Below, one piece after another: positions 6,165 to 12,746 of a stretch of 14,301 nt of DNA. Each line of letters opens with the position of its first letter. Within the stretch, counting starts at the first letter, position 1. The notes beneath the pieces were generated by a model, which saw nothing but the letters and a program-made list of their open reading frames with translations, did not search any database and had not been told where the DNA came from. The translations under genes and the position numbers were made by a program. The stretch spans positions 1-14,301 of the forward strand of contig JAGQIY010000002.1 in assembly GCA_020430865.1 (NCBI GenBank), in the 5' to 3' direction. Source of the stretch: Myxococcales bacterium (lineage in GTDB: Bacteria > Myxococcota > Polyangia > Polyangiales > Polyangiaceae).

Positions 6165-6195
6165 GTGGCCACGTGGTGCCGGGTCCCGCGGCCAC
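6165..6195. terminator. Weak hairpin between convergent genes (lipoprotein and fliA)
   Basis: GTGGCC (6165-6170) pairs with GGCCAC (6190-6195) around a GC-rich loop. It lies in the 73-base gap between the converging lipoprotein gene and fliA, where a two-way terminator is expected. There is no T-tract on either side, so the call rests on position and a six-base stem only. Confidence 0.25.
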
Positions 6196-6231
6196 TGATC
6201 CCGTCGGGTTCTCGGCGCCGTCGGGGCGCGG

Positions 6232-7014
6232 TCAGCGTCGCGCTTTGGGCGTCGTGTTGCGGCGTCGTGCCCGCTTGCGCATGGGCTTCCCGTCGAGCAC
6301 CGCGCGGATCATGTGAACGGCTTCGGTGTGCAGCTGGCAAACTCGACTCTCGGTGACGCCGAGGACCTCGCCGATTTCGCGGAAGCTACAGTCCTCCTGA
6401 TAGTACAGCGCCAGAACCATCTGCAGGCGCTCGGGGAGCTCGTCGATGGCGCTGGCCACCGCCCCTACGATCTCCTGCTTGGCGGCTTGCGCTTCGGGAG
6501 AAGCCTCGTGGGTGTCGGGTTCTGCGATGTCGGTGAGCTCGAGTCGGGCAAAACCCGCCTCTCCGATCTCACCGAGCAACTGCTGGTACTCTGCGAGTGG
6601 CAGACCGAGCTCCGCAGCGACCTCGTCTTCACCGGGGGCGCGGCCAAGCCGCGCGGTCAACTCCGAGACGGCTTGGGTGATCTTGCGTGAAGCGCCGCGC
6701 ATCTTGCGGCTCATCGGATCCAGCATGCGCAGGTAGTCGAGGATGGCGCCGCGCACACGATACGAGGCGTAGGCCTCGAAGTGATCGTCGGTCATGTCCT
6801 CGGTGCGTCGACCCAGCGCTTCGACCATGCCCATCCAACCGGCGCTGATCACGTCGTCGATGGTGATGGATGAGGGCAGGGTGCGCACCGTTCGCATCGC
6901 GATGCGGCGCACGACTGGGAGATAGCGATCGTAGACTTCGCGCTGCGCGCGTACTGAGGTGGCCAGGGCGCTTGGCTGGTCAGAGCCGGCGCCCAGCTGG
7001 GGCTCGCTGTTCAT
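6232..7014 (-). CDS. fliA: FliA, flagellar sigma-28 factor
   Basis: 260 residues from ATG 7014. Region 2 reads DVISAGWMGMVEALGRR then FEAYASYRVRGAILDYLR, matching the FliA/WhiG/SigD pattern of core binding and -10 recognition. Region 3 follows with a MSRKMRGASRKI start. Region 4 reads LPERLQMVLALYYQEDCSFR then EIGEVLGVTESRVCQLHTEA, the -35-recognising helix-turn-helix. The C-terminus is very basic (KPMRKRARRR). Sigma-28 transcribes late flagellar genes such as flagellin after the hook is complete and its anti-sigma FlgM is exported. The start is coupled to flhF through an ATGA overlap and has a GGAGG ribosome site inside the flhF end. The frame is open far upstream within flhF, but that is a shadow. 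flhG, usual between flhF and fliA, is absent. Confidence 0.96.
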   Translation of the reverse strand: MNSEPQLGAGSDQPSALATSVRAQREVYDRYLPVVRRIAMRTVRTLPSSITIDDVISAGWMGMVEALGRRTEDMTDDHFEAYASYRVRGAILDYLRMLDPMSRKMRGASRKITQAVSELTARLGRAPGEDEVAAELGLPLAEYQQLLGEIGEAGFARLELTDIAEPDTHEASPEAQAAKQEIVGAVASAIDELPERLQMVLALYYQEDCSFREIGEVLGVTESRVCQLHTEAVHMIRAVLDGKPMRKRARRRNTTPKARR

Positions 7015-8135
7015 GATGCCTCCGGAAGGATCGCCTCCAGCAGGGAGTCGAGCTCGGGGTTGTGGATGTCTTCGGGGACCCGCGGTCCGTCGCACACGAA
7101 GGCGATGGGTAGGCCGCCTGGCATGGCCGCGTGGAGCACGCCGCCCAGCTGCTCGCACTCGTCGACCTTCGAGATCACCAGGGCGCTGACGCCTGGGTCT
7201 TCGTACTGCCTCCTGACGCGCTCGGCGTCGCGAGCGCGCATCCAACCGGGGAGAACCAGCAAGGTCTCCTGGGTCATGGGGCAGCTCTGCAAGCAGCGCG
7301 CGAGCAGTGCCGTGGGGCCATAGTCGTTGGGGCTGCGGCCGGCGGTGTCCACCAGGATCACCTCCGCTCGGGTGCGCGCGATGGCTTCTGCGAAGTCCTC
7401 CTGGCGCTTGATCACCTCGAGCTCGATGCCCAGGAGTTGCGCGTAGCGGCGCCACTGCTCGACCGCACCCACGCGGAACGTGTCCAGGGTGAACACGGCC
7501 ACGCTGCGGCCGAGGTCGAGCTTGGCTTGTGCCGCGAGCTTGGCGAGGGTCGTGGTCTTCCCGACCCCCGTCGGCCCGACGACGGTCAGCACCTGGCGTC
7601 CAGGTCGGCTGAGCAAGTTGGGCAGCAGCAACAGCCGCTCTCCGATACGCTTGCGAAGCCAGCGCTTGAGCGCTTGCTCGTCCTTCGCGACGCGGCCTGC
7701 GCCCTTCGCGAGCTCCTGGTTCAGCTTGCCCTCGATGCCGATGCTGTGGAGGAGCTGCTGGACGCGCTCCTTGGGCGGACGCGAAGCGTTGATCTCCTCC
7801 AGCATGGCCCGCAGCTCGAGGAGCTCGCGCTCGATGTCCGCAGGAGCCAGGTTTCGCACTGCGGCGGGGGATTCACGCTCAGCGCCGCGGCGGGGCGTCT
7901 TGGGCATGTTCCAGCGCCGCACGCTGCGGCGGGGCGTAGACTCCTCCTGCAGCTCGCTCGCGAAGGGCTTGGTTCTGGAGTTGGCGCCAGGCCCCGCGGT
8001 GACCTCCACGTAGCCGCCCCGACTGCCGCTTGACACTTGCCGCGTGGATTCGATGACGGCGTCGGCGCCCAGCGCGGAGCGCACGTGTGCCAGGGCTTCG
8101 CGAACATCGTTTCCTCGAAAGACTTGTTGGGTCAT
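7011..8135 (-). CDS. flhF: FlhF, SRP-type GTPase for flagellar placement and number
   Basis: 374 residues. The N-terminal basic region (MTQQVFRGNDVREALAHVRS, then ALGADAVI) matches the start of FlhF. A charged variable linker covers ~50-95, an N domain ~97-175, and the G domain the rest. The P-loop GPTGVGKTT is at 187-195, DTFRVGAVEQ at 218-227, DTAGR at 263-267 (G3), and SKVDE at 322-326, a G4 variant of the usual TKxDE. FlhF recruits early flagellar parts to the membrane at the chosen pole and regulates number together with FlhG. A ribosome site AGGAAG precedes ATG 8135. It begins 29 bases after flhA ends and overlaps fliA by four bases. Confidence 0.95.
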   Translation of the reverse strand: MTQQVFRGNDVREALAHVRSALGADAVIESTRQVSSGSRGGYVEVTAGPGANSRTKPFASELQEESTPRRSVRRWNMPKTPRRGAERESPAAVRNLAPADIERELLELRAMLEEINASRPPKERVQQLLHSIGIEGKLNQELAKGAGRVAKDEQALKRWLRKRIGERLLLLPNLLSRPGRQVLTVVGPTGVGKTTTLAKLAAQAKLDLGRSVAVFTLDTFRVGAVEQWRRYAQLLGIELEVIKRQEDFAEAIARTRAEVILVDTAGRSPNDYGPTALLARCLQSCPMTQETLLVLPGWMRARDAERVRRQYEDPGVSALVISKVDECEQLGGVLHAAMPGGLPIAFVCDGPRVPEDIHNPELDSLLEAILPEAS

Positions 8136-8164
8136 GGCAGGCTTCCTGATTCAGAGGGGGCGGC

Positions 8165-10252
8165 TCAGGCGCTGGGGCGCGGGGCTGCGTTGAAAGACAC
8201 GGTCTCGATGGGGCGGATCGCGGCGCCTGGTTCCAGCTCGCGGAACGAGAGCACGCTGAGCTGAGGACAGCGGCGCTCCGCGAAGGCGCGGACGTAGCGG
8301 CGCAGGTCTGGGCTGGTGATCACGCATGGCCGTCGGCCCGTGTTCTCCATGCGCTGGACTGCGCCAGCGAGTTGGTCGCCCAGGCGTCGCGCCAGCTCCG
8401 GGTCCAGAGCGCCACCGGTTCCAGCAGCTATTTCCTGGAGGGAACGCCGGAACATCTCCTCCACCTGGGCGTCGAGCACCAGCGTGGCGAGGTGTCCGTC
8501 GTTGTCAGTGTGAGCGGCGGTGACTTGACGGGACAGGCGTTGGCGCACCATCTCGGTCAGCTGCTCGGTATCGCGGGTGCTGGGAGCGATCTCGATCAAT
8601 CCCTCGAGGATCGTCCTCAGGTCGCGGATCGAGACCTGTTCTTTGACCAGATTGCGCATCACCTTGAGCACCTCACCAAACGTCAGCAAGTTCGGTACCA
8701 AGTCGTCGACGAGCTTTGGGTTCGCCTTGGTGAACACGTCGAACAGGTGCTGCAGCTCGGCGCGACCCAGGATCTGATGGGCCGAGCTGCGGGCTACCTC
8801 CGCCAAGTGCGTGGCGATCACCGTCGTGTGGTCGACGACCGCGTAGCCGAGCGCCTCCGCGAGCTCACGCTCTCGGGATGGAATCCAGCGCGCAGGTGTA
8901 CCAAACGCAGGATCCCGGGTCGCTTCGCCATCGATGGGCGGCGCGGTGCCGCTCGGATCCAGCGCCAGTAGCCGTCCCGAGCGCAGCACGCCCTTGGCGA
9001 GCTCGGTCCCGAGCAGCATCATGCGGTAGGTGCTGGGTTCGAGCTGCAGATTGTCGCGGATGTGGACCGGGGGGATGACCACGCCGAGGTCCAGCGCGAG
9101 CTGCTTGCGCAAACCGGAGATGCGGTCCACCAGGTTGCCGCCGGACTTGGGGTCCACGGCGTGGATCAGCTCGTAGCCGACCTCCAGCGCCAGGACGTCG
9201 AGGGGCAGCGCCTCCTCCAGCTCCTCGGTCGGTGTCTTGGGCTTTTCCTCGACTTCGGGCGGTGGCGCTAGCTCGAGCGCCTGTTCTTTCTTTCCGTGCT
9301 GATACGCGGTCCACCCCAGTGCGGCGGCGATTGCCAGGAACGGCACCGCGGGCATACCCGGGACCAGCGCCATGACTGCCATCATCCCGCCGGTGGCCGC
9401 GACCGCCTTGCGGCTACCGAGCAGCTGTCCGCTGAGAGCTCGACCGAGCTGTTCTCCGGTCGCTGATCGGGTAACGACCACGCCGCTCGCGGTGCTCATC
9501 AAGAGGGCCGGCATCTGCGACACCAGCGCGTCGCCGACGGACAAGATCGAGAACGTCTTCGCCGCGTCGCCGATGTCCATCCCCGCGGCAACACCCAGGG
9601 CGAGACCCGCGACCAGGTTGATCGCCGTGATCAAGAGGCCAGCGATCGCGTCACCCTTGACGAACTTGCTCGCGCCGTCCATGGCGCCGAAGAAGTCAGC
9701 TTCACGCTCGAGCTCGCCGCGGCGCTGGCGGGCTTGCTCGGGGGAGATTTGCCCTGCGTTCAGATCGGCGTCGATGGCCATCTGCTTGCCGGGCATACCG
9801 TCCAGGGCGAAGCGGGCCGCGACCTCTGCCACGCGTCCGGAGCCCTTGGTGACCACGACGAAGTTGATCACCACCAGAATCAGGAACACGACGAGGCCGA
9901 CGACCACGTTTCCGCCGACCACGAAGTTCCCAAACGTCATGATCACTTGCCCGGCCGCGTCTTGACCCTCCGCTCCGTGCAGCAAGATCAGGCGCGTCGT
10001 CGCGATGTTCACCGACAGCCGGAGCAGGGTGGCGACCAGGACCACCGCCGGAAACGCGCTGAACTCCAGCGGCTTCTCCATGAACAGGCCAATCAGGAAG
10101 ACGCCGATGGCTAGCGCCATGCTGACGGCGAGCAGCACGTCCACCAGGAACGGCGGCATGGGCAGCACCATCATCATGATGATGCCCACGACGCCGATCG
10201 GGACCGTCAGGTCATTCCTCGATCCCTTCTTGGTGGCGACGGCAGAGCTCAC
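8165..10252 (-). CDS. flhA: FlhA, major flagellar export gate protein
   Basis: 695 residues, typical length. Eight or so membrane segments span ~15-318. The FHIPEP signature region is at ~146-167 (ARFALDGMPGKQMAIDADL). A linker rich in Pro/Glu (~325-350) leads to the large cytoplasmic domain, ~350-695, which docks chaperone-substrate complexes. FlhA forms the nonameric ring of the export apparatus and uses the proton motive force. The start is GTG 10252: upstream the frame reaches a stop at 10304-10306 with no other start, and downstream starts would cut the first membrane helix. No clear ribosome site precedes it. A sigma-54-like motif ends just upstream. It is the first gene of the minus-strand flhA-flhF-fliA operon. 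Flagellar rather than injectisome identity is supported by its neighbours. Confidence 0.97.
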   Translation of the reverse strand: MSSAVATKKGSRNDLTVPIGVVGIIMMMVLPMPPFLVDVLLAVSMALAIGVFLIGLFMEKPLEFSAFPAVVLVATLLRLSVNIATTRLILLHGAEGQDAAGQVIMTFGNFVVGGNVVVGLVVFLILVVINFVVVTKGSGRVAEVAARFALDGMPGKQMAIDADLNAGQISPEQARQRRGELEREADFFGAMDGASKFVKGDAIAGLLITAINLVAGLALGVAAGMDIGDAAKTFSILSVGDALVSQMPALLMSTASGVVVTRSATGEQLGRALSGQLLGSRKAVAATGGMMAVMALVPGMPAVPFLAIAAALGWTAYQHGKKEQALELAPPPEVEEKPKTPTEELEEALPLDVLALEVGYELIHAVDPKSGGNLVDRISGLRKQLALDLGVVIPPVHIRDNLQLEPSTYRMMLLGTELAKGVLRSGRLLALDPSGTAPPIDGEATRDPAFGTPARWIPSRERELAEALGYAVVDHTTVIATHLAEVARSSAHQILGRAELQHLFDVFTKANPKLVDDLVPNLLTFGEVLKVMRNLVKEQVSIRDLRTILEGLIEIAPSTRDTEQLTEMVRQRLSRQVTAAHTDNDGHLATLVLDAQVEEMFRRSLQEIAAGTGGALDPELARRLGDQLAGAVQRMENTGRRPCVITSPDLRRYVRAFAERRCPQLSVLSFRELEPGAAIRPIETVSFNAAPRPSA

Positions 10253-10263
10253 GCGGGCAGATG

Positions 10264-10279
10264 TGCGAGATGCGTGCCA
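10264..10279 (-). promoter_or_regulatory. Candidate sigma-54 (-24/-12) promoter before flhA
   Basis: Read on the minus strand: TGGCACG (10279-10273), CATC, TCGCA (10268-10264). This fits the RpoN consensus TGGCACG-N4-TTGCW with one mismatch and correct spacing, including the GC of the -12 box. The predicted +1 is about 10253, next to the GTG start, implying an almost leaderless message; flhA has no evident ribosome site. The same geometry occurs before fliN. A sigma-54 activator would have to be encoded elsewhere. Confidence 0.45.
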
Positions 10280-10541
10280 CGGTCTTTGAAGCTCGACGCC
10301 GCTTCAAGCGCCGGATCCTGCTCCGGTTTTGGGGGTGAGGCTCGCCGCTCGGTCGGCGTGAGCGTCAGGCCGTTGGCGCTCGGGCCGGGCGCTCAACGTC
10401 GGCGCATTGTCACCGTCTGCCCTTGCTGCGCTGGGAAAGCTGCGGTTGCCTCGGGCGCGGAGGGAAAGGCGAGAACGGCGCTCGACGAGCGATCTTCGGC
10501 GTCGAGCGTAGGGGCCGAGGCACCGGCTGCGTCACAACCTA

Positions 10542-10622
10542 CGAGTCTCGAGAGCGGTGCGAGTCGGCCCTACGGCAGCCTCACCCACCCAAGAAACCCC
10601 ATTAACGCCATCTCGAGACTCG
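10542..10622. repeat. Perfect 12-bp inverted repeat CGAGTCTCGAGA, 57-base spacer
   Basis: CGAGTCTCGAGA (10542-10553) and TCTCGAGACTCG (10611-10622) are exact reverse complements. Each arm contains the 8-bp palindrome TCTCGAGA, so there are two identical dyad sites about 65 bases apart. The arrangement suits a dimeric regulator binding twice upstream of the Spy-like gene (ATG 10750), but no regulator can be named. Confidence 0.5.
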
Positions 10623-10749
10623 GCATTTGTCGAGGGGCGTTCGACCGCACCCCCGGAACCCCAGGACTCCCATGAGTCGCTAGCCTCGCGTCGACCCAGG
10701 CGCGAACCTGAAAGCTACCCGCCAGCGCGGGCGCCAAGGAGAAACTCAC

Positions 10750-11910
10750 ATGCGTCGTATTCAGAACAGCTCGCTCGTGTTGGCTTTGGCCATGGCTCTC
10801 GTGCCGGTCGCTTGCTCCCAGACGGAGCAGGCGCCGGAGTCGAAGGAGCAGAAGCAAGAGGTCAGCCAACCTGCGGAAACGTCCAAGGCCTTCGACAGGA
10901 AAGCGGGCAAGCTGGGCAAGCTGGGCAAGCTGGGCAAGCACGGCAAGTTCGGCCGCCGCGACAAGGGCCCCGCTCAGTTGCTCTTGAAGACCGCGCTCAG
11001 TGAGCTCGAGCTCAGCGAGGACCAGAAGGAGACGATCACGGCGCTCAAGCAAGAGAAGCAGGACGCCAAGCGGGATCCGAAGAGCCGCGAAGCGATGAAG
11101 ACCGCGATGATCGAAGCCGCGAAGGCAGGCAAGGTCGATGAAAAAGCCTTCGACGAGAAGATCGCCTCGATGAAGGAGCACCAGCAGGCGCGGACCGCCG
11201 CCCAGACCAAGCTGCTGAACGGCCTCTACGCCGCGTTGACCCCCGAGCAGCGCACGGAGCTGGTGACGAAGGTGAAGGCCGAGATGGAGAGCCGCCGCAA
11301 GCACCGCGAGGAGATGGCCGCCAAGTGGGCAGAGCGCGCGAAGGACGATGACGCGAAGACGGGTCCGCACCGTGGCATGAAGGGCATGAAGGGCATGAAG
11401 GGCATGCACGGTGGCCCCTTTGGCATGATGACGCGCGGTCTGGAGCTCACGGAGGATCAGCAAACGAAGCTCGATGCGCTGAAAGAGAAGGGCAAGGCTG
11501 ACATGCCCAGCCCCGAGGACATGAAGTCACTCCGCGCGGAAATGGACAAGAAGATGGACGAGCTGCTGGACGCCTTCGCGAAGGACGGCTTCGACGCCAG
11601 CAAATTCAACCTGTCGCCGAAGCACAAGGACATGGGCGAGATGATGAAGAAGCAGGTGGCACACATGAACGAGTTCCTCGCCATCCTGACGCCCGAGCAG
11701 CGCACGAAGCTCGCCGAGCAGATCGAGAAGGGGCCACGCATGCGCAAGGGGCGCGGCCTCGAGCGCGGCGCAGACCTCAGGCGGGCACGGCCCGGTGCTG
11801 ACGACGGACAGGACGTGGACGATGTCGACGACCTCCTGGGAGACGACCTCGATCAGGGACTCGACGACATCGAGGACGAGGTCATGGGGGACGACCAGGC
11901 GGCTGAGTAG
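10750..11910 (+). CDS. Envelope protein with two Spy/CpxP-like LTxxQ modules
   Basis: 386 residues. Residues 1-22 are an export signal; Cys22 follows Pro-Val-Ala, an imperfect lipobox, so a lipoprotein is possible but not certain. Module 1 (~75-185) has LSEDQ (87-91) and LTPEQ (162-166). Module 2 (~225-330) has LTEDQ (232-236) and LTPEQ (312-316). Each is a helical, charged Spy/CpxP-type unit with a paired LTxxQ motif, so the protein looks like an internal duplication. Low-complexity stretches precede each module: GKLGKLGKLGKHGKFG (52-67) and MKGMKGMKGMHGG (209-221). The C-terminal ~37 residues are strongly acidic. Spy and CpxP are periplasmic stress chaperones or sensors of envelope and metal stress; whether this one acts so is inference. 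A good ribosome site AAGGAGA lies seven bases before the ATG. Confidence 0.82.
   Translation: MRRIQNSSLVLALAMALVPVACSQTEQAPESKEQKQEVSQPAETSKAFDRKAGKLGKLGKLGKHGKFGRRDKGPAQLLLKTALSELELSEDQKETITALKQEKQDAKRDPKSREAMKTAMIEAAKAGKVDEKAFDEKIASMKEHQQARTAAQTKLLNGLYAALTPEQRTELVTKVKAEMESRRKHREEMAAKWAERAKDDDAKTGPHRGMKGMKGMKGMHGGPFGMMTRGLELTEDQQTKLDALKEKGKADMPSPEDMKSLRAEMDKKMDELLDAFAKDGFDASKFNLSPKHKDMGEMMKKQVAHMNEFLAILTPEQRTKLAEQIEKGPRMRKGRGLERGADLRRARPGADDGQDVDDVDDLLGDDLDQGLDDIEDEVMGDDQAAE
10905..10940 (+). repeat. 9-bp in-frame tandem repeat GGGCAAGCT, four copies (last imperfect)
   Basis: Three exact copies of GGGCAAGCT (10905-10931) and one GGGCAAGCA (10932-10940) encode the Gly-Lys-Leu run of the Spy-like protein before its first LTxxQ module. 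The unit is three codons, so copy changes would keep the frame. Confidence 0.85.
11374..11409 (+). repeat. 9-bp in-frame tandem repeat GGCATGAAG, four copies (last imperfect)
   Basis: Three exact copies of GGCATGAAG (11374-11400) and one GGCATGCAC encode the Gly-Met-Lys run before the second module. Met- and His-rich segments like this can bind copper or other soft metals, but that is speculation here. Confidence 0.85.
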
Positions 11911-11948
11911 AGCCAGGCGGCTGAGTAGAGCCAGGCGGCTGAGTAGAG
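11895..11948 (+). repeat. 18-bp tandem repeat CCAGGCGGCTGAGTAGAG, three perfect copies, carrying the stop codon
   Basis: Copies lie at 11895-11912, 11913-11930 and 11931-11948. The first includes the last codons and the TAG stop of the Spy-like gene (Gln-Ala-Ala-Glu-stop). As 18 is a multiple of three, copies two and three repeat the same in-frame TAG, giving three successive stops. Confidence 0.9.
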
Positions 11949-11964
11949 CCCAGCGAACGCTGAC

Positions 11965-11998
11965 GGACCCGTGATTCCCATCGAGGAGTCGCGGGTCC
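11965..11998 (+). terminator. Hairpin downstream of the Spy-like gene, possible terminator
   Basis: GGACCCG (11965-11971) pairs with CGGGTCC (11992-11998), with an inner GATTC/GAGTC stem containing one G-T pair. It lies 54 bases after the stop. Only a short GTGTTT follows, so it is a weak intrinsic terminator at best. Confidence 0.4.
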
Positions 11999-12092
11999 AG
12001 GTGTTTCGAGGGTCAGTCCGCGAAGTAGCGATGAAGTCCGCTTGCTCCGTGGGGCAATCGACGTCTCCCTTGTTGCTTCGTGGTGATTGAAC

Positions 12093-12746
12093 CTACTCCT
12101 CGCCGGGCGCCGGCTCGATCACTGGGAAGGGATAGACCCGCCACTGTCCGCGCTCTTCGTCGTAGTACGCCTCGAACCCGCGATAGAGGAACGTGTAGCC
12201 CTCGCAGAGGAGCAGGCCGTTGACCGACTTCGAGCTCTCGCTCGGAGCGGGTCCCAGGGGTTCGAAGTAGGCGCCGCGGTCGTAGCTCGAGAGATCCCCC
12301 GGTGTGTCCCAGAGGATCTTCACGCGTTGTGGCGGGCAAGGCGTCTCGCCCTCATCGGTGTACACCCAACCGTGCTTCCGAGCTTCCTGCAGGACCTGCA
12401 TGTTGAGCTGTGCGGTGCGGGGAGCAGGCTTGGGTTGAGCGACCAAGGGAACCTGGATTGCCGCTGATGCGGGGAGCGTGGGCGCTGACGTGGCGCGCCG
12501 AGCAGCCTGAGGCCGAGCCTTGCGTGCGGTTCTGCGCAGCGCCGGCTCCGGACGGTGTTCGGGCCGGGGAGCGCTCGTGCGGGCTGCCTTGGATGATGGC
12601 GTGCGCTCCGTCTCGGGGGCGGTTGTCGGCTGCCGCAGCAGCCAGTAACCACCGGCCAGGAGCAGTACCGGCGCAACCCACAGCCAGCGGCGCCGGGGGT
12701 CCTGCGAGCCCTCGACCCGCCTCCTCTTCACCCGCCGGCCGCTCAC
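12093..12746 (-). CDS. Single-pass membrane protein, function unknown
   Basis: 217 residues from GTG 12746. The N-terminus is basic (MSGRRVKRRR), followed by one membrane helix at ~21-38 (WLWVAPVLLLAGGYWLL). A long Pro/Ala/Arg-rich linker covers ~40-110. The C-terminal ~100 residues look folded: QVLQEARKHGWVYTDEGETP, then CPPQRVKILWDTPGDLSSYD and LCEGYTFLYRGFEAYYDEER, with two Cys. This end is probably periplasmic. I do not recognise the domain. The start was chosen because AGGAG lies eight bases upstream and GTGA overlaps the stop of the MYXO-CTERM gene; a longer reading from 12857 would run through that gene in another frame. The coupling suggests the two products are made together, perhaps acting at the same envelope site. 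Confidence 0.7.
   Translation of the reverse strand: MSGRRVKRRRVEGSQDPRRRWLWVAPVLLLAGGYWLLRQPTTAPETERTPSSKAARTSAPRPEHRPEPALRRTARKARPQAARRATSAPTLPASAAIQVPLVAQPKPAPRTAQLNMQVLQEARKHGWVYTDEGETPCPPQRVKILWDTPGDLSSYDRGAYFEPLGPAPSESSKSVNGLLLCEGYTFLYRGFEAYYDEERGQWRVYPFPVIEPAPGEE

Larger units (their letters stand above)
10253..10749. other. 497-base intergenic region between divergent flhA and the Spy-like gene
   Basis: I see no convincing gene here. The longest open frame (plus, 10274-10675) has no recognisable domain and no good ribosome site. The region holds the sigma-54-like motif of flhA, a short hairpin CCGGA/TCCGG followed by TTTT (10311-10330), a perfect 12-bp inverted repeat (10542-10622), and the ribosome site AAGGAGA (10736-10742) of the downstream gene. 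It probably carries divergent promoters. Confidence 0.6.

Noticed and set aside
7015..7455. N-terminal extension of fliA to 407 codons
   Set aside because: The added part lies inside flhF in another frame and has no sigma-factor similarity; ATG 7014 has a GGAGG site and the usual ATGA coupling.
1..10252. Non-flagellar type III secretion (injectisome) locus
   Set aside because: FliO, FlhF and sigma-28 occur here, FliM/FliN are separate proteins as in flagella, and no secretin or injectisome-specific genes are present.
10274..10675. 133-codon plus-strand frame between flhA and the Spy-like gene
   Set aside because: No domain, no clear ribosome site and atypical composition; it overlaps the putative flhA promoter. 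Treated as non-coding.
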